A stretch of DNA of 47,047 nt from Betaproteobacteria bacterium (GCA_025361165.1 JANYAU010000093.1:1-47047); one strand, 5' to 3'; counted from the first letter of the stretch, positions 8,693 to 19,581 are shown. Notes: generated by a model from the letters alone, not told the origin. Program-made: numbers and translations.

Positions 8693-9571
8693 ATGCGTTT
8701 TCCCTTCGAAACGGTTGCCCTAGTCGGCAAATACAATGTCCACGAGATCAGCGGTCCCATCGTCCGTCTCGCCCAGTTTCTGGAGCAGAAGGGCTGCAAG
8801 GTCTTAATCACTGTGCAAACGGCCGACCGCATGGGGATCCCCGGTTTCGACACCGCGCGCCTCGCGGATATCGGCAGGGTCGCGGATTTGGCTATCGTGC
8901 TCGGTGGCGACGGCACCATGCTCAATGTCGCGCGCGTGCTCGCGGATTACGATATCGCCGTGGTCGGTGTGAACCAAGGGCGGCTCGGTTTTCTCACCGA
9001 TGTCTCGGTCGACACCATGTTTGAAACGCTGGAAGAAATACTCGCCGGCAAATTTACCAGCGAAAACCGCTTCCTGCTGGATGTCGTCGTCGAGCGCGAG
9101 GGCGAAGGCGACGCCGTGTTTCATGGCCGCGCTTTCAACGATGTCGTGGTGAGCAAGGGCGCGACCGGGCGCCTGATCGAAACCGAAGTGTTTATCGATG
9201 GCCAATTCGTATATAGCCAGCGTTCTGACGGCATAATCATCGCATCGCCCACCGGCTCCACCGCGTATGCGCTTTCCGCCGGCGGGCCGATTCTGCATCC
9301 GACGCTGGAAGCAATGGTGCTGGTGCCGATCTGTCCGCACACGCTCAGCAACCGGCCCATTGCGGTGCATAGCCATGCTGAAGTCGAGGTGCTGGTGATT
9401 CATGCCGACGATTGCAATGCCAACTTCGATGGCCAGCGCCGCCTGGAGTTGAAACCCGGCGATCGGGTGCGCGTGCGCCGCTCGGATAATTCGCTGTTGC
9501 TGCTGCGCCCGCCTGGGCATAGTTATTACGACATGCTGCGGGAAAAACTCCACTGGGGCGAAAAACTGTAG
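8693..9571 (+). CDS. nadK: NAD kinase
   Basis: A 292-residue ATP-NAD kinase, which phosphorylates NAD to NADP. The catalytic GGDGTML is at residues 71-77. VVGVNQGRLGFLTD, the FNDVVVSKG segment, SDGIIIASPTGSTAYALSAGGPI and the C-terminal ICPHTLSNRPI follow as in the family. Length matches E. coli NadK. It is divergent from hrcA with 73 bases between, and no ribosome site is visible before the ATG, in line with the leaderless prediction. Its stop codon TAG is the start of a GGGGCGAGGC palindrome. Confidence 0.97.
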   Translation: MRFPFETVALVGKYNVHEISGPIVRLAQFLEQKGCKVLITVQTADRMGIPGFDTARLADIGRVADLAIVLGGDGTMLNVARVLADYDIAVVGVNQGRLGFLTDVSVDTMFETLEEILAGKFTSENRFLLDVVVEREGEGDAVFHGRAFNDVVVSKGATGRLIETEVFIDGQFVYSQRSDGIIIASPTGSTAYALSAGGPILHPTLEAMVLVPICPHTLSNRPIAVHSHAEVEVLVIHADDCNANFDGQRRLELKPGDRVRVRRSDNSLLLLRPPGHSYYDMLREKLHWGEKL

Positions 9572-9591
9572 GGGCGAGGCAGGCCTCGCCC
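9569..9591. repeat. GGGGCGAGGC palindromic repeat, copy 1
   Basis: TAGGGGCGAGGC, AG, then GCCTCGCCC: arms GGGCGAGGC (9572-9580) and GCCTCGCCC (9583-9591) are perfectly complementary over nine bases around a 2-base centre. The first three bases are the nadK stop codon. A second copy, differing only at the centre, is at 18612-18634. Confidence 0.85.
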
Positions 9592-9610
9592 AACCCGGAA
9601 CCGACCCACC

Positions 9611-11275
9611 GTGCTGCTTAATCTCTCCGTCAAAGATTTCGTCATCGTCGATCGCATCGAACTCGAATTCGCGTCGGGTTTTACTGTACTCACCGGCGAG
9701 ACGGGTGCGGGCAAGTCGATCCTGATCGACGCCCTCGCCCTGGTGCTGGGTGATCGAGGCGAGGCCTCGGTAGTGCGCGCCGGTTGCGAGCGCGCCGAAA
9801 TCGCTGCGCAATTCGATATCGCCCAACTCAAACCTTTGCAAACTTGGCTCGCCGAAAATGATTTGGCGAATGACGACGGCGAGTGCCTGCTGCGCCGCGT
9901 AGTGGACAGCACCGGCCGCTCGCGCGCCTTCATCAACGGTCACGCTAGCACCTTGCAACAACTGCGCGAGGCGGGCGAATGGCTGGTCGATATACATGGC
10001 CAGCACGCGCATCAATCGTTGCTGCGTTCGGCTGCGCAACGCGCCTTGCTGGATGGTTATGGCGGTTTGACCGATGCCGCGCGCCAAGTCGCCGAAGCCT
10101 ATCGCGCTTGGCAAGAACTGAAACACCAGCGCGAAGCGGGCGAGAGTAATGCCTTGGCTCTGGCGCAAGAGCGCGAAGATATGGTGTGGCGGGTGCAAGA
10201 CCTGGACGCGCTGCAATTCACTGCAGAAGAATGGCAAGCACTCCTGGCTGAACATGCGCGGCTGTCCAACGCCGCTAGCCTCATCGACGGCGCGCGCTAC
10301 GGCGTAGAAACCCTGTCGGAGAACGACGCCTCTCTCATCGCCCAACTATCGAGCCTGATCGTGAAGCTCAATCAATTGCGCGAATACGATAGCGGCTTGA
10401 AAGAAACCATCGATTTGCTGGAGCCCGCCGAAATTCAATTGCAAGAAGCGGCGCATAGTCTCAACCATTATTTACTCAAGCTCGATCTCGACCCGGAACG
10501 CTTGAACGATTGCGAACAACGCCTCAACGCCATCCACAGCGCGGCGCGCAAATATCGCGTCAGCCCCGAGCAATTGCCGGAATTGCTGGAAACCGCGAAG
10601 GCGCGCTTGGCCGCGCTGATCGAAACCGCGGACCCCGAAGCGTTAGCGCGCAAAGAGCAGGAAGCCCAAACCCAATTCGACGGGCTAGCAAAAAAATTGT
10701 CGGCCAGCCGCAAGCAAGCGGCAAAAAAACTCAGCCAAAAAGTGAGCGCCACCTTGCAACAACTTGCCATGGCCGGCGGCGTATTCGAAGTCGGCTTAAG
10801 TCCGGTTGAGGAAGGCGCGAGCTTCGGCTATGAGAATGTCGAGTTGCTGGTTGCGGCCCACCCCGGCACGCCGCCCAAGCCGCTGGCCAAAGTCGCCTCC
10901 GGCGGCGAGTTGTCGCGCATCAGTCTCGCCATCCAAGTTGCCACGATTGACGTGGCAGCGGTGCCCACGCTGATTTTCGACGAAGTGGATGTCGGTATCG
11001 GCGGCGGGGTGGCCGAGATTGTCGGCGGTCTGCTCAAAGACTTGGGTGCGCAGCATCAAGTGCTATGCATTACCCACCTGCCGCAAGTTGCCGCCCAGGG
11101 CCATCAGCATTGGCGCGTAGCGAAAGAAAGCAAAAACGGCGCGACCTTATCGCGGATTGAAACCTTGGATAAAAAAGCGCGCATCGAAGAAATCGCGCGC
11201 ATGTTGGGTGGGGTGGAGATTACCGCGAAGACAAGAGCGCATGCAGCGGAGATGCTCGGGGTCAGTGGGAAATAG
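9611..11275 (+). CDS. recN: DNA repair protein RecN
   Basis: A 554-residue SMC-like ATPase that acts in recombinational repair of double-strand breaks. The N-terminal MLLNLSVKDFVIVDRIELEF and Walker A GETGAGKS (about 29-36) are followed by a long coiled-coil region with a central break. The C-terminal ABC part has VASGGELSRISLAIQV, Walker B TLIFDEVDVGIGG and CITHLPQVAAQ. Length is normal. The start is GTG at 9611, giving the expected MLLxLS N-terminus; the ribosome site is weak. It follows nadK after 39 bases, most of which is the palindromic repeat. Confidence 0.97.
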   Translation: MLLNLSVKDFVIVDRIELEFASGFTVLTGETGAGKSILIDALALVLGDRGEASVVRAGCERAEIAAQFDIAQLKPLQTWLAENDLANDDGECLLRRVVDSTGRSRAFINGHASTLQQLREAGEWLVDIHGQHAHQSLLRSAAQRALLDGYGGLTDAARQVAEAYRAWQELKHQREAGESNALALAQEREDMVWRVQDLDALQFTAEEWQALLAEHARLSNAASLIDGARYGVETLSENDASLIAQLSSLIVKLNQLREYDSGLKETIDLLEPAEIQLQEAAHSLNHYLLKLDLDPERLNDCEQRLNAIHSAARKYRVSPEQLPELLETAKARLAALIETADPEALARKEQEAQTQFDGLAKKLSASRKQAAKKLSQKVSATLQQLAMAGGVFEVGLSPVEEGASFGYENVELLVAAHPGTPPKPLAKVASGGELSRISLAIQVATIDVAAVPTLIFDEVDVGIGGGVAEIVGGLLKDLGAQHQVLCITHLPQVAAQGHQHWRVAKESKNGATLSRIETLDKKARIEEIARMLGGVEITAKTRAHAAEMLGVSGK

Positions 11276-11294
11276 CAAGACGTCTCGACGCTGT

Positions 11295-11720
11295 TTACGA
11301 ACGGTGGGGGCAATTCGCCTTCGTACAATCCACATACAAATACAGCGAGTGTTCGCGAATGGCGAAGCCGCGGTCTTTGGCTACCACCTCTTGGCGTTTT
11401 TCGATTTCGGGATCAAAGAACTCTTCCACCCGGCCGCATTGCAGGCAGACCAAGTGATCGTGGTGGCCGCCTTGGTTGAGTTCGAACACGGCTTTGCCGC
11501 TCTCGAAATGGTGGCGAATCAATAGCCCGGCTTGTTCGAATTGGGTGAGCACGCGGTAGACGGTGGCGAGCCCGATATCTTCATGTTCGTTCAGCAATAC
11601 GCGATAAATATCTTCGGCGGTGAGGTGCCGCTCGCTGCTGGCCTCGAATAAGCTCAGGATTTTGAGACGCGGCAGCGTGGCTTTGAGACCGACGTTTTTG
11701 AGTTCGCTGGGGTCGCTCAT
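11295..11720 (-). CDS. fur: Ferric uptake regulator Fur
   Basis: A 141-residue Fur. It starts [20 protein letters not shown], has the winged helix with [15 protein letters not shown], and the metal-binding dimer domain with [20 protein letters not shown] and a C-terminal CTKANCPH. These residues match iron-sensing Fur rather than Zur or PerR. The ORF track extends it to 12143, but that extension runs through the bamE promoter and coding region on the other strand; the ATG at 11720 gives the family start. It is convergent with recN and divergent from bamE, an arrangement common in proteobacteria. Confidence 0.97.
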   Translation of the reverse strand: MSDPSELKNVGLKATLPRLKILSLFEASSERHLTAEDIYRVLLNEHEDIGLATVYRVLTQFEQAGLLIRHHFESGKAVFELNQGGHHDHLVCLQCGRVEEFFDPEIEKRQEVVAKDRGFAIREHSLYLYVDCTKANCPHRS

Positions 11721-11788
11721 GAGGGTGCGTCCGAAAGAGGGAGTTGCATATGATACGAGCTTTGCCAGAGGGTAGCCAGGGCGCTTAC

Positions 11789-11818
11789 CTGCCACAAAAG
11801 GATTGCCCGCGCTATAAT
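11789..11818 (+). promoter_or_regulatory. Predicted bamE promoter
   Basis: CTGCCA (11789-11794), 18 bases, TATAAT (11813-11818). The box is perfect and the -35 matches in four of six positions. Start near 11825, giving a 22-base leader. The ORF-track start of bamE (11817) overlaps this -10 box and is therefore rejected. Confidence 0.6.
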
Positions 11819-11846
11819 GGCGCGTCCCATAACGTTCCCACTCCCT

Positions 11847-12326
11847 ATGCGCCGTCTTGCCCCACTGGTTTTGTTGTTTCTCGCTGCGTGTTCCAGCACT
11901 TCGTTCACGTCCTATTTGCCGACGCCTTACAAGCTGGATATTCAGCAGGGCAATGTGATCACCCAGGACATGATGGCGAAATTGAAGCCGGGCATGACCA
12001 AATCGCAGGTGCGCTTTATCCTCGGCTCGCCGCCGATTACCGATATGTTCCACACCAACCGTTGGGACTATGTCTATATCCTCAAAGCGGGCGGCAAGGT
12101 CAAAGAGGAACGCAAGCTCACGCTGTTTTTTGATAACGATCAACTGACGCGCGTGGCGGGCGATGTGGTCCCCGCAACCAAGGAAGATAAAGCGGCAGAA
12201 GATGCAAAGCCGGCCAAGGCACCGACCGAGATTGTATTACAGAAATTCGACCCCAATGCGCCGCCCATTCCGCCGGAGGATGAAAAAGGTTTCTTCGGAC
12301 GCTTGTTGGAAAAGATCGGGTTTTAA
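11847..12326 (+). CDS. bamE: Outer membrane assembly lipoprotein BamE (SmpA/OmlA)
   Basis: A 159-residue lipoprotein of the BAM complex, which inserts beta-barrel proteins into the outer membrane. The signal peptide [17 protein letters not shown] has a lipobox LAAC with the modified cysteine at residue 15. The SmpA/OmlA domain shows [37 protein letters not shown] and [12 protein letters not shown] charged Lys/Glu/Pro tail follows the domain. It is divergent from fur. Its stop TAA is directly followed by the dapB ATG, so the two are probably translated from one messenger. Confidence 0.95.
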   Translation: MRRLAPLVLLFLAACSSTSFTSYLPTPYKLDIQQGNVITQDMMAKLKPGMTKSQVRFILGSPPITDMFHTNRWDYVYILKAGGKVKEERKLTLFFDNDQLTRVAGDVVPATKEDKAAEDAKPAKAPTEIVLQKFDPNAPPIPPEDEKGFFGRLLEKIGF

Positions 12327-13152
<826 letters not shown>

Positions 13153-13161
13153 TCGGCTCCT

Positions 13162-13198
13162 AAGAAGCGGAAAAGGCTTGTCGGCCTTCCCGCTTCTT
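13162..13198 (+). promoter_or_regulatory. Hairpin at the 5' end of the carA messenger
   Basis: AAGAAGCGG (13162-13170) pairs perfectly with CCGCTTCTT (13190-13198). After a small AA/C internal loop, AAGGC (13173-13177) pairs with GCCTT (13184-13188), leaving a six-base loop. Only TTTG follows, so it is a poor intrinsic terminator. It lies 28 bases before the carA GTG. A role in pyrimidine/arginine control or in messenger protection is possible but unproven. Confidence 0.6.
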
Positions 13199-13226
13199 TG
13201 TGTATCTAGCGTTCGGAGCCCTAATC

Positions 13227-14363
13227 GTGTCGTTGCCTCGTCTACCCGCCATTCTCGCCCTTGCCGATGGCAGTATTTTCCGGGGCATTTCTATTGGTGC
13301 CGAGGCGGCGACTTCCGGCGAAGTGGTGTTTAACACCGCGCTCTCCGGCTATCAAGAAATTCTCACCGATCCTTCCTACTGCCAGCAGATCGTTACACTA
13401 ACCTATCCGCATATCGGCAATACCGGCACCAACGCGGAAGATGAAGAGGCTGCCAAGATATTTGCGAACGGCTTGGTGATTCGCGATTTGCCGCTGATGG
13501 CGAGTAACTGGCGCAATCAGGAAGGCTTGAGTGATTACCTGAAGCGCCACAACATTCCCGCGATTGCCGATATCGATACCCGTAAGCTCACGCGCATCCT
13601 GCGCGAAAAGGGCGCGCAGAATGGCTGCCTGATGGCGGGCAAAATCGACGAAGCGGCAGCGCTAGCGAGTGCACGCGCTTTCCCCGGATTAGCCGGCATG
13701 GATTTAGCCAAGGTAGTGAGCTGCACGAAATCTTATGCATGGGCGGATTCCACTTGGGTGCGCGGCCAGGGTTTTGCCCAGCACGCCGACCTCAAGTATC
13801 ACGTCGTCGCCTACGATTACGGCATCAAGCGCAATATTTTGCGTATGCTGGTGGAGCGTGGCTGCAAGGTCACGGTGTTGCCAGCACAGGCATCAGCTCA
13901 AGAAGCGCTGGCTTTGAAACCGGATGGCATTTTCTTGTCCAATGGCCCGGGCGATCCGGAACCTTGCGACTACGCAATTAGCGCGATTCGAGAATTGTTG
14001 ACCAGCGGCATTCCCATTTACGGTATTTGTCTGGGCCACCAATTACTGGCGCTGGCCTCGGGCGCGAAAACCATCAAAATGAAATTCGGCCATCACGGCG
14101 CGAATCACCCGGTGCAAGATTTAGATACCAAGCGCGTGATGATCACTAGCCAGAACCACGGTTTCGCGGTGGACGCGGCGACCCTATCCGCCAATGTTCG
14201 GGTTACCCACGTGTCCTTGTTCGATGGCAGCTTGCAAGGCTTCACTCGCACCGACGTGCCGGCATTTAGTTTTCAAGGTCACCCCGAGGCGAGCCCGGGG
14301 CCGCACGATGTGGCGTATTTGTTTGATCGCTTTGTTGATTTGATGAAAGAGCGAAAAGCTTGA
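13227..14363 (+). CDS. carA: Carbamoyl-phosphate synthase, small (glutaminase) subunit
   Basis: A 378-residue glutaminase subunit that passes ammonia to CarB. The N-terminal domain includes [20 protein letters not shown]. The class I amidotransferase domain has the nucleophile cysteine in [15 protein letters not shown] and the His-Glu pair in [13 protein letters not shown], preceded by LSNGPGDPE. The start is GTG at 13227 ([15 protein letters not shown]) with GGAG eight bases upstream; the ORF-track start at 13200 lies within the leader. A palindromic repeat separates it from carB and begins at its stop codon. Confidence 0.97.
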   Translation: MSLPRLPAILALADGSIFRGISIGAEAATSGEVVFNTALSGYQEILTDPSYCQQIVTLTYPHIGNTGTNAEDEEAAKIFANGLVIRDLPLMASNWRNQEGLSDYLKRHNIPAIADIDTRKLTRILREKGAQNGCLMAGKIDEAAALASARAFPGLAGMDLAKVVSCTKSYAWADSTWVRGQGFAQHADLKYHVVAYDYGIKRNILRMLVERGCKVTVLPAQASAQEALALKPDGIFLSNGPGDPEPCDYAISAIRELLTSGIPIYGICLGHQLLALASGAKTIKMKFGHHGANHPVQDLDTKRVMITSQNHGFAVDAATLSANVRVTHVSLFDGSLQGFTRTDVPAFSFQGHPEASPGPHDVAYLFDRFVDLMKERKA

Positions 14364-14436
14364 ACCGCGAAGGACGCGAAGGAGCGCTAAGTAATTCAAA
14401 AGCATTCCTTCGCGAACCTTTGCGTCCTTAGCGGTG
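14361..14436. repeat. CGCGAAGG-type inverted repeat between carA and carB
   Basis: The left arm reads ACCGCGAAGGACGCGAAGGA then GCGCTAAG. The right arm in reverse complement reads ACCGCTAAGGACGCAAAGGT then TCGCGAAGG. Each arm is a tandem of 9-10 base GCGAAGG-like units. The carA stop TGA (14361-14363) is the outermost part of the element, mirrored by TCA in the other arm. It would form a stable hairpin between two cistrons whose products are needed in equal amounts. Confidence 0.8.
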
Positions 14437-14446
14437 AAAAAGATTT

Positions 14447-17400
14447 ATGCCAAAACGCACTGACATACACAGCATTCTCATCATCGGCGCTGGCCCGATT
14501 ATTATCGGCCAGGCGTGCGAGTTCGACTATTCGGGCGCGCAGGCGTGCAAGGCGCTGAAGGCGGAGGGCTATCGCGTCATCCTGGTGAATTCCAATCCGG
14601 CCACCATCATGACCGACCCCGGCATGGCGGATGTGACTTATATCGAACCGGTCACTTGGCGTTTCGTGGAAAAAATCATCGAAAAAGAGCGGCCCGATGC
14701 GCTGTTGCCGACCATGGGCGGCCAAACCGCGCTCAATTGCGCGCTCGATCTTGCTCGGCACGGCGTGCTGGAAAAATATGGCGTGCAGATGATAGGCGCG
14801 TCGCGCGAAGCGATCGACAAAGCCGAGGACCGCGAAAAATTCAAGCTGGCGATGGAAAAGATCGGCCTGGAGTGCGCGCGCGCGGCGATTGCGCACAGCC
14901 TGGAAGAGGCGCTGCAAGTGCAGGCCATGATCGGCTACCCGACGGTCATCCGCCCCTCGTTCACCATGGGCGGCATGGGCGGCGGCATCGCCTATAATCC
15001 GGAAGAGTTCGTGACGATTTGCGAGCGCGGGCTGGCCGCATCGCCCACCAAAGAATTGCTGATCGAAGAAGCGGTGATCGGCTGGAAAGAATTCGAGATG
15101 GAGGTGGTGCGCGACAAAGCGGACAACTGCATCATTATCTGCGCCATTGAAAATTTAGACCCGATGGGCGTGCATACCGGCGACTCGATCACGGTCGCGC
15201 CGGCGCAGACGCTTACCGACAAGGAATACCAAGTCATGCGCAACGCCTCGATCGCTGTGTTGCGCGAGATCGGGGTGGAGACTGGCGGCTCCAACGTGCA
15301 GTTCGCCATCAATCCTGCGGATGGGCGCATGCTGGTAATCGAAATGAACCCACGCGTGTCGCGCTCCTCCGCCTTGGCATCGAAAGCCACCGGTTTCCCG
15401 ATTGCAAAAGTCGCAGCCAAGCTGGCGGTCGGTTACACCCTGGACGAATTGAAGAACGACATCACCGGCGGGCGCACCCCAGCTTCGTTCGAACCTTCCA
15501 TCGATTACGTGGTGACCAAGGTGCCGCGTTTTGCCTTCGAGAAATTCAAGCAGGCCAATGATAGGCTCACCACGCAAATGAAATCGGTGGGTGAAGTCAT
15601 GGCGATCGGCCGCACCTTCCAAGAATCCCTGCAAAAAGCGCTGCGCGGTTTGGAAGTCGGCGTCGATGGCTTCGACGAAAAGACCCAAGACCGCGATACG
15701 CTGGAAGCGGAAATGGGCAACCCCGGCGCCGAGCGCCTGTGGTATGTGGCGGATGCTTTTCGCAATGGCATGTCGGTGGACGAAGTGCATGCCATCACCC
15801 ATATCGACCCCTGGTTCTTGATTCAAATCGAAGACCTGGTGCGTCGCGAGCAAGCCTTGGCTGGCCACAAATTGGAAGACCTGTCGCACGACGAATTGCG
15901 TGAACTGAAGCGTTGCGGTTTCTCCGACCGCCGCTTGGCGAAATTGCTCAGCACCGATCAACATGCAGTGCGCAAGCGCCGCTGGGATTTGGCGATTCAT
16001 CCGGTATACAAGCGGGTGGATACCTGCGCCGCCGAATTCGCCACCGATACCGCGTATCAATATTCGACCTATGAGGAAGAGTGCGAAGCCAATCCCACCA
16101 GCCGCAAAAAGATCATGGTGCTAGGTGGTGGGCCCAATCGCATCGGCCAAGGCATCGAGTTCGATTATTGCTGCGTACATGCCGCGATGGCGATGCGCGA
16201 GGACGGTTTCGAGACCATCATGGTCAATTGCAATCCGGAAACCGTGTCCACCGACTACGATACCTCCGATCGCTTGTATTTCGAGCCACTGACGCTGGAA
16301 GACGTGTTGGAAATCGTGCGCATCGAAAAGCCAGTAGGCGTGATCGTGCAATTCGGCGGGCAAACGCCGTTGAAATTGGCGCGCGATCTGGAAGCGAACG
16401 GTGTACCGATTATCGGCACCACGCCAGACGCCATCGACTGCGCCGAAGACCGCGAGCGCTTCCAAAAGCTGCTGCATGAGTTGAAGTTGCTGCAACCGCC
16501 GAATCGTACCGCGCGCAGTGGTGAGCAAGCGCTCAAGCTGGCCGAGGAAATCGGTTATCCACTGGTGGTGCGTCCATCGTATGTGCTGGGCGGGCGGGCG
16601 ATGGAAATTGTGCACGAGAAAGCCGATCTCGAACGCTATATGCGCGAGGCGGTGAAGGTCTCGAATAAATCGCCGGTGCTACTGGATCGCTTCTTGAACG
16701 ACGCCATCGAAGTCGACGTGGATGCGATTTGCGACGGCGCGGACGTGCTCATCGGCGGCATCATGGAGCACATCGAAGAAGCGGGAGTGCATTCGGGGGA
16801 CTCGGCATGCTCATTGCCGCCGTATAGCCTGAGCCCGGCACTGCAAACCGAATTGCGTGCGCAGACGGTGCGGCTAGCGCATGCGCTCAACGTCGTGGGC
16901 TTGATGAATATCCAATTCGCGATCCAAGGCGAAACGGTGTTCGTGCTGGAGGTTAATCCGCGCGCTTCGCGCACTGTGCCCTTCGTCTCCAAGGCCTGCG
17001 GTTTGCCGCTGGCGAAAATTTCCGCGCGCTGTATGGCGGGCCAGACGCTTAAATCTCAAGGGGTCTTGCATGAAGTGATTCCACCGTATTTTTCGGTGAA
17101 GGAAGCGGTGTTCCCCTTCATTAAGTTTCCGGGCGTGGATCCGATTTTAGGGCCGGAGATGAAGTCCACCGGCGAAGTGATGGGCATAGCAGATTCCTTC
17201 GGCGAAGCCTTTCTCAAATCCCAAATCGCCGCCGGGATCAAGTTACCGGCATCAGGCAAAGTCTTCATCAGCGTGAAACCTTTGGACAAGCCGCGCGTCG
17301 TAGAAGTTGGCCGCGCCTTGCTGGAGTTGGGCTTTACGCTGTGCGCCACGCGCGGCACGGCCAATGTGATGCAAGCCGAGGGCTTGACGGTGCAAGTGGT

Positions 17401-17656
17401 GAACAAAGTGCCGGAAGGCCGCCCGCATATCGTGGACATGATTAAGAGTAAGGAGATCGCGCTCATCATAAACACCGTAGAAGACAAGCGCGCGATTCAG
17501 GATTCGTTTGCGATTCGCGCTGCGGCCGAGCAGTTTCGCGTCACTTACTACACCACATTAGCCGGTGCGCGTGCCGCAGTTAATGGTATGCAGCACATGA
17601 ACGAATTAAACGTATTTGATCTCCAGGGCTTGCATGCGAGCCTCAACGCCCGCTAG
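14447..17656 (+). CDS. carB: Carbamoyl-phosphate synthase, large subunit
   Basis: A 1069-residue synthetase making carbamoyl phosphate from bicarbonate, ammonia and two ATP for pyrimidines and arginine. Two homologous ATP-grasp halves are seen: [19 protein letters not shown] with [13 protein letters not shown] in the first, and [19 protein letters not shown] with [13 protein letters not shown] in the second. Metal-binding [18 protein letters not shown] and [17 protein letters not shown] follow in each half. The C-terminal 130 residues form the MGS-like allosteric domain. Length equals the family norm. The ribosome site before the ATG is weak and close to the repeat. Confidence 0.99.
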   Translation: MPKRTDIHSILIIGAGPIIIGQACEFDYSGAQACKALKAEGYRVILVNSNPATIMTDPGMADVTYIEPVTWRFVEKIIEKERPDALLPTMGGQTALNCALDLARHGVLEKYGVQMIGASREAIDKAEDREKFKLAMEKIGLECARAAIAHSLEEALQVQAMIGYPTVIRPSFTMGGMGGGIAYNPEEFVTICERGLAASPTKELLIEEAVIGWKEFEMEVVRDKADNCIIICAIENLDPMGVHTGDSITVAPAQTLTDKEYQVMRNASIAVLREIGVETGGSNVQFAINPADGRMLVIEMNPRVSRSSALASKATGFPIAKVAAKLAVGYTLDELKNDITGGRTPASFEPSIDYVVTKVPRFAFEKFKQANDRLTTQMKSVGEVMAIGRTFQESLQKALRGLEVGVDGFDEKTQDRDTLEAEMGNPGAERLWYVADAFRNGMSVDEVHAITHIDPWFLIQIEDLVRREQALAGHKLEDLSHDELRELKRCGFSDRRLAKLLSTDQHAVRKRRWDLAIHPVYKRVDTCAAEFATDTAYQYSTYEEECEANPTSRKKIMVLGGGPNRIGQGIEFDYCCVHAAMAMREDGFETIMVNCNPETVSTDYDTSDRLYFEPLTLEDVLEIVRIEKPVGVIVQFGGQTPLKLARDLEANGVPIIGTTPDAIDCAEDRERFQKLLHELKLLQPPNRTARSGEQALKLAEEIGYPLVVRPSYVLGGRAMEIVHEKADLERYMREAVKVSNKSPVLLDRFLNDAIEVDVDAICDGADVLIGGIMEHIEEAGVHSGDSACSLPPYSLSPALQTELRAQTVRLAHALNVVGLMNIQFAIQGETVFVLEVNPRASRTVPFVSKACGLPLAKISARCMAGQTLKSQGVLHEVIPPYFSVKEAVFPFIKFPGVDPILGPEMKSTGEVMGIADSFGEAFLKSQIAAGIKLPASGKVFISVKPLDKPRVVEVGRALLELGFTLCATRGTANVMQAEGLTVQVVNKVPEGRPHIVDMIKSKEIALIINTVEDKRAIQDSFAIRAAAEQFRVTYYTTLAGARAAVNGMQHMNELNVFDLQGLHASLNAR

Positions 17657-17681
17657 CCCACCCTGATAAAAGGAGTGCATG

Positions 17682-18158
17682 ATGAGTAAAGTTCCCTTGA
17701 CCGTGACCGGCGCTGAAAAACTGCGCGTCGAGTTACACACGCTCAAGACGGTAGAGCGTCCAAAAGTGATCGCTGCCATCGCCGAAGCGCGTGCGCACGG
17801 CGATTTGTCGGAGAACGCCGAATACGATGCGGCGAAAGAACGGCAGAGTTTTGTCGAAGGCCGCATTGTGGAGTTAGAGTCCAAGATATCCAACGCGCAG
17901 ATCATCGACCCTAAGCTCCTGGATGCCGAGGGCAATGTGGTATTCGGCGCGACTGTGGATTTGGAAGATATGGCATCCAACCAGAAAGTCACTTACCAAA
18001 TCGTGGGCGACGACGAGGCCGATCTCAAACAAGGCAAAATTTCCATCAGCTCGCTGATTGCGCGCGCCTTGATTGGCAAATACCCCGGCGATGTGGCCGA
18101 AGTGCAAGCGCCCGGCGGCGTGCGCGAGTATGAAGTGCTGGACGTGAAATATATCTAG
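17682..18158 (+). CDS. greA: Transcription elongation factor GreA
   Basis: A 158-residue GreA that rescues backtracked RNA polymerase by stimulating transcript cleavage. The N-terminal coiled coil carries the acidic tip [15 protein letters not shown], and the C-terminal FKBP-like domain has [24 protein letters not shown] and [11 protein letters not shown]. Of two adjacent ATGs I choose 17682 (MSKVPLTV), since AGGAG at 17671-17675 is six bases from it and only three from the first. It follows carB by 25 bases, the order common in proteobacteria. Confidence 0.97.
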   Translation: MSKVPLTVTGAEKLRVELHTLKTVERPKVIAAIAEARAHGDLSENAEYDAAKERQSFVEGRIVELESKISNAQIIDPKLLDAEGNVVFGATVDLEDMASNQKVTYQIVGDDEADLKQGKISISSLIARALIGKYPGDVAEVQAPGGVREYEVLDVKYI

Positions 18159-18164
18159 CGGCCG

Positions 18165-18614
18165 ATGAAAAACCTATCCGTCAGCCTTGCGCTTATCGCC
18201 ATTACCCTGTGGGTCGGCAGCCTCTGGGCGATTGGCGGGATTGCCGCGCCCACGTTGTTTTCCGCTTTGCCCGACAAACAACTGGCAGGCATGCTCGCCG
18301 GGAAACTATTCACGATCGTCGCCTATGTCGGCATCGCGTGTGGCGTTTACTTGCTAATTTTCCGCCTCGCCACCGAGGGGACGCGTGCCTTCAAGCAATG
18401 GTTCTTTTGGATCGTATTGTCGATGCTGGTGCTGACCCTCATCGGCCATTTCGGTATTCAACCGATTATTCAGCACTTGAAAGTGCAAGGCGGTACAGCG
18501 GAGGTGATGCAGAGTATGGTGGCTAGCCGTTTTGCGCGCTGGCACGGCATCGCCAGCATTTTGTACCTGATTCAAAGCCTGCTGGGCTTAGCGCTGGTCT
18601 TAAAAAATCGGTAG
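18165..18614 (+). CDS. DUF4149-type membrane protein
   Basis: A 149-residue inner-membrane protein with four hydrophobic segments, near residues 5-25, 45-67, 75-97 and 128-147. The opening LALIAITLWVGSLWAIGGIAAPTLF and the SRFARWHGIAS motif before the last segment match the DUF4149 family, of unknown function. It starts six bases after greA, so it is likely co-transcribed. The last codon runs into a GGGGCGAGGC palindrome that supplies the stop TAG. No enzymatic residues are obvious. Confidence 0.8.
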   Translation: MKNLSVSLALIAITLWVGSLWAIGGIAAPTLFSALPDKQLAGMLAGKLFTIVAYVGIACGVYLLIFRLATEGTRAFKQWFFWIVLSMLVLTLIGHFGIQPIIQHLKVQGGTAEVMQSMVASRFARWHGIASILYLIQSLLGLALVLKNR

Positions 18615-18634
18615 GGGCGAGGCATGCCTCGCCC
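18612..18634. repeat. GGGGCGAGGC palindromic repeat, copy 2
   Basis: TAGGGGCGAGGC, AT, then GCCTCGCCC: nine-base perfect arms (18615-18623 and 18626-18634). Identical to the copy at 9569-9591 apart from one centre base, and again beginning with the stop codon of the upstream gene. Here it lies between convergent genes. Confidence 0.85.
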
Positions 18635-18647
18635 GCACTGCCTGCAT

Positions 18648-18944
18648 TCAGCGCGGCAAAACCAACTTTGCTTCTGCAGCGCGTTTATATACCACTAAGG
18701 TCTTCCCGATGTGCTGCACCGGCGCGGCGGCCAGGGTTTCGCAAATGGTATTCAGCATGACGTCGCGTTCGTCGCGTTCGTCGTTCATTACTTTAATCTT
18801 GATGAGTTCATGCGCTTTGAGGGCGGCGGCGATTTCCTTGGAAACGGCAGCGCTCAAACCGGCATCGCCTATCATCACGACCGGGTTAAGATGGTGTGCT
18901 TGGGCGCGCAAGAATCGTATCTGGATCGGGTTCAACTTTTTCAT
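18648..18944 (-). CDS. yhbY: Ribosome assembly RNA-binding protein YhbY
   Basis: A 98-residue single CRS1-YhbY (CRM) domain protein. Seen are LNPIQIRFLRAQAHHLNPVV, the glycine loop MIGDAGLS, and AHELIKIKVMNDERDERD, the family pattern for RNA binding; the family associates with pre-50S particles. Length is standard. It is divergent from rlmE, another 23S rRNA-acting gene, with only 16 bases between the start codons, so each promoter must lie inside the other gene. Confidence 0.93.
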   Translation of the reverse strand: MKKLNPIQIRFLRAQAHHLNPVVMIGDAGLSAAVSKEIAAALKAHELIKIKVMNDERDERDVMLNTICETLAAAPVQHIGKTLVVYKRAAEAKLVLPR

Positions 18945-18960
18945 GGCGGCAGTTTAATCG

Positions 18961-19581
18961 ATGAAGCGCACTAAAACCAGCAAAGCCTGGATGCAAAAGC
19001 ATGTTAGCGACCCGTATGTACAGCAGGCCAAACTGCACGGTTACCGTGCGCGCTCGGCTTATAAACTGTTAGAGATCGACGCCAAAGAGCGGCTGCTTAA
19101 GCCAGGCATGCGGGTGGTGGACTTGGGGTCCGCACCGGGTGGCTGGTCGCAGGTGGCGGCACAGAAGGTGGGGCCATCCGGTAAGGTGTTTGCGCTGGAT
19201 TTACTTGAGATGGTCGGCTTGCCTGATGTCATCTTCATTCAGGGCGATTTTACCGAGGCAACGGTGCTGGCTGAGCTTAGCGCTAAACTAAACAGCCAAG
19301 CGGTCGATCTTGTTATCTCGGATATGGCCCCCAATATAAGTGGCATTGCGCTGTCGGACCAGGCAAAAAGCTACTATTTGGCTGAACTTGCACTGGATTT
19401 TGCCGTCCATCATTTGAAACCGGGTGGAGGCTTGCTGGTTAAAGTGTTTCAGGGCGGTGATTTCGATACTTACTTGAAATCCTTGCGCGAGCGCTTTAAA
19501 CAAGTGGAGATACGCAAGCCGGATGCCTCGCGCAACCACAGCAAAGAGGTGTATCTGGTGGGTAAGGATATGAATATTTAA
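18961..19581 (+). CDS. rlmE: 23S rRNA 2'-O-ribose methyltransferase RlmE
   Basis: A 206-residue RlmE (FtsJ/RrmJ), which methylates U2552 of 23S rRNA late in 50S assembly. The SAM site is [15 protein letters not shown]. The catalytic K-D-K-E set is seen in [31 protein letters not shown] and SKEVYLVG. Length is close to the E. coli enzyme. The ATG has no clear ribosome site. It precedes ftsH by 78 bases, the widespread rlmE-ftsH pairing. Confidence 0.97.
   Translation: MKRTKTSKAWMQKHVSDPYVQQAKLHGYRARSAYKLLEIDAKERLLKPGMRVVDLGSAPGGWSQVAAQKVGPSGKVFALDLLEMVGLPDVIFIQGDFTEATVLAELSAKLNSQAVDLVISDMAPNISGIALSDQAKSYYLAELALDFAVHHLKPGGGLLVKVFQGGDFDTYLKSLRERFKQVEIRKPDASRNHSKEVYLVGKDMNI

Noticed and set aside
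8804-10345. 513-residue minus-strand ORF across nadK and recN
   Set aside because: It is antisense to two clearly recognised genes and its translation has no family character; GC-rich codon bias opens such shadow frames.
11817-11846. Upstream ATG for bamE
   Set aside because: This ATG overlaps a perfect TATAAT box, and the lipoprotein signal peptide starts at 11847.
11718-12143. N-terminal extension of fur in the ORF track
   Set aside because: It crosses the bamE promoter and coding region; the internal ATG at 11720 gives the family N-terminus.
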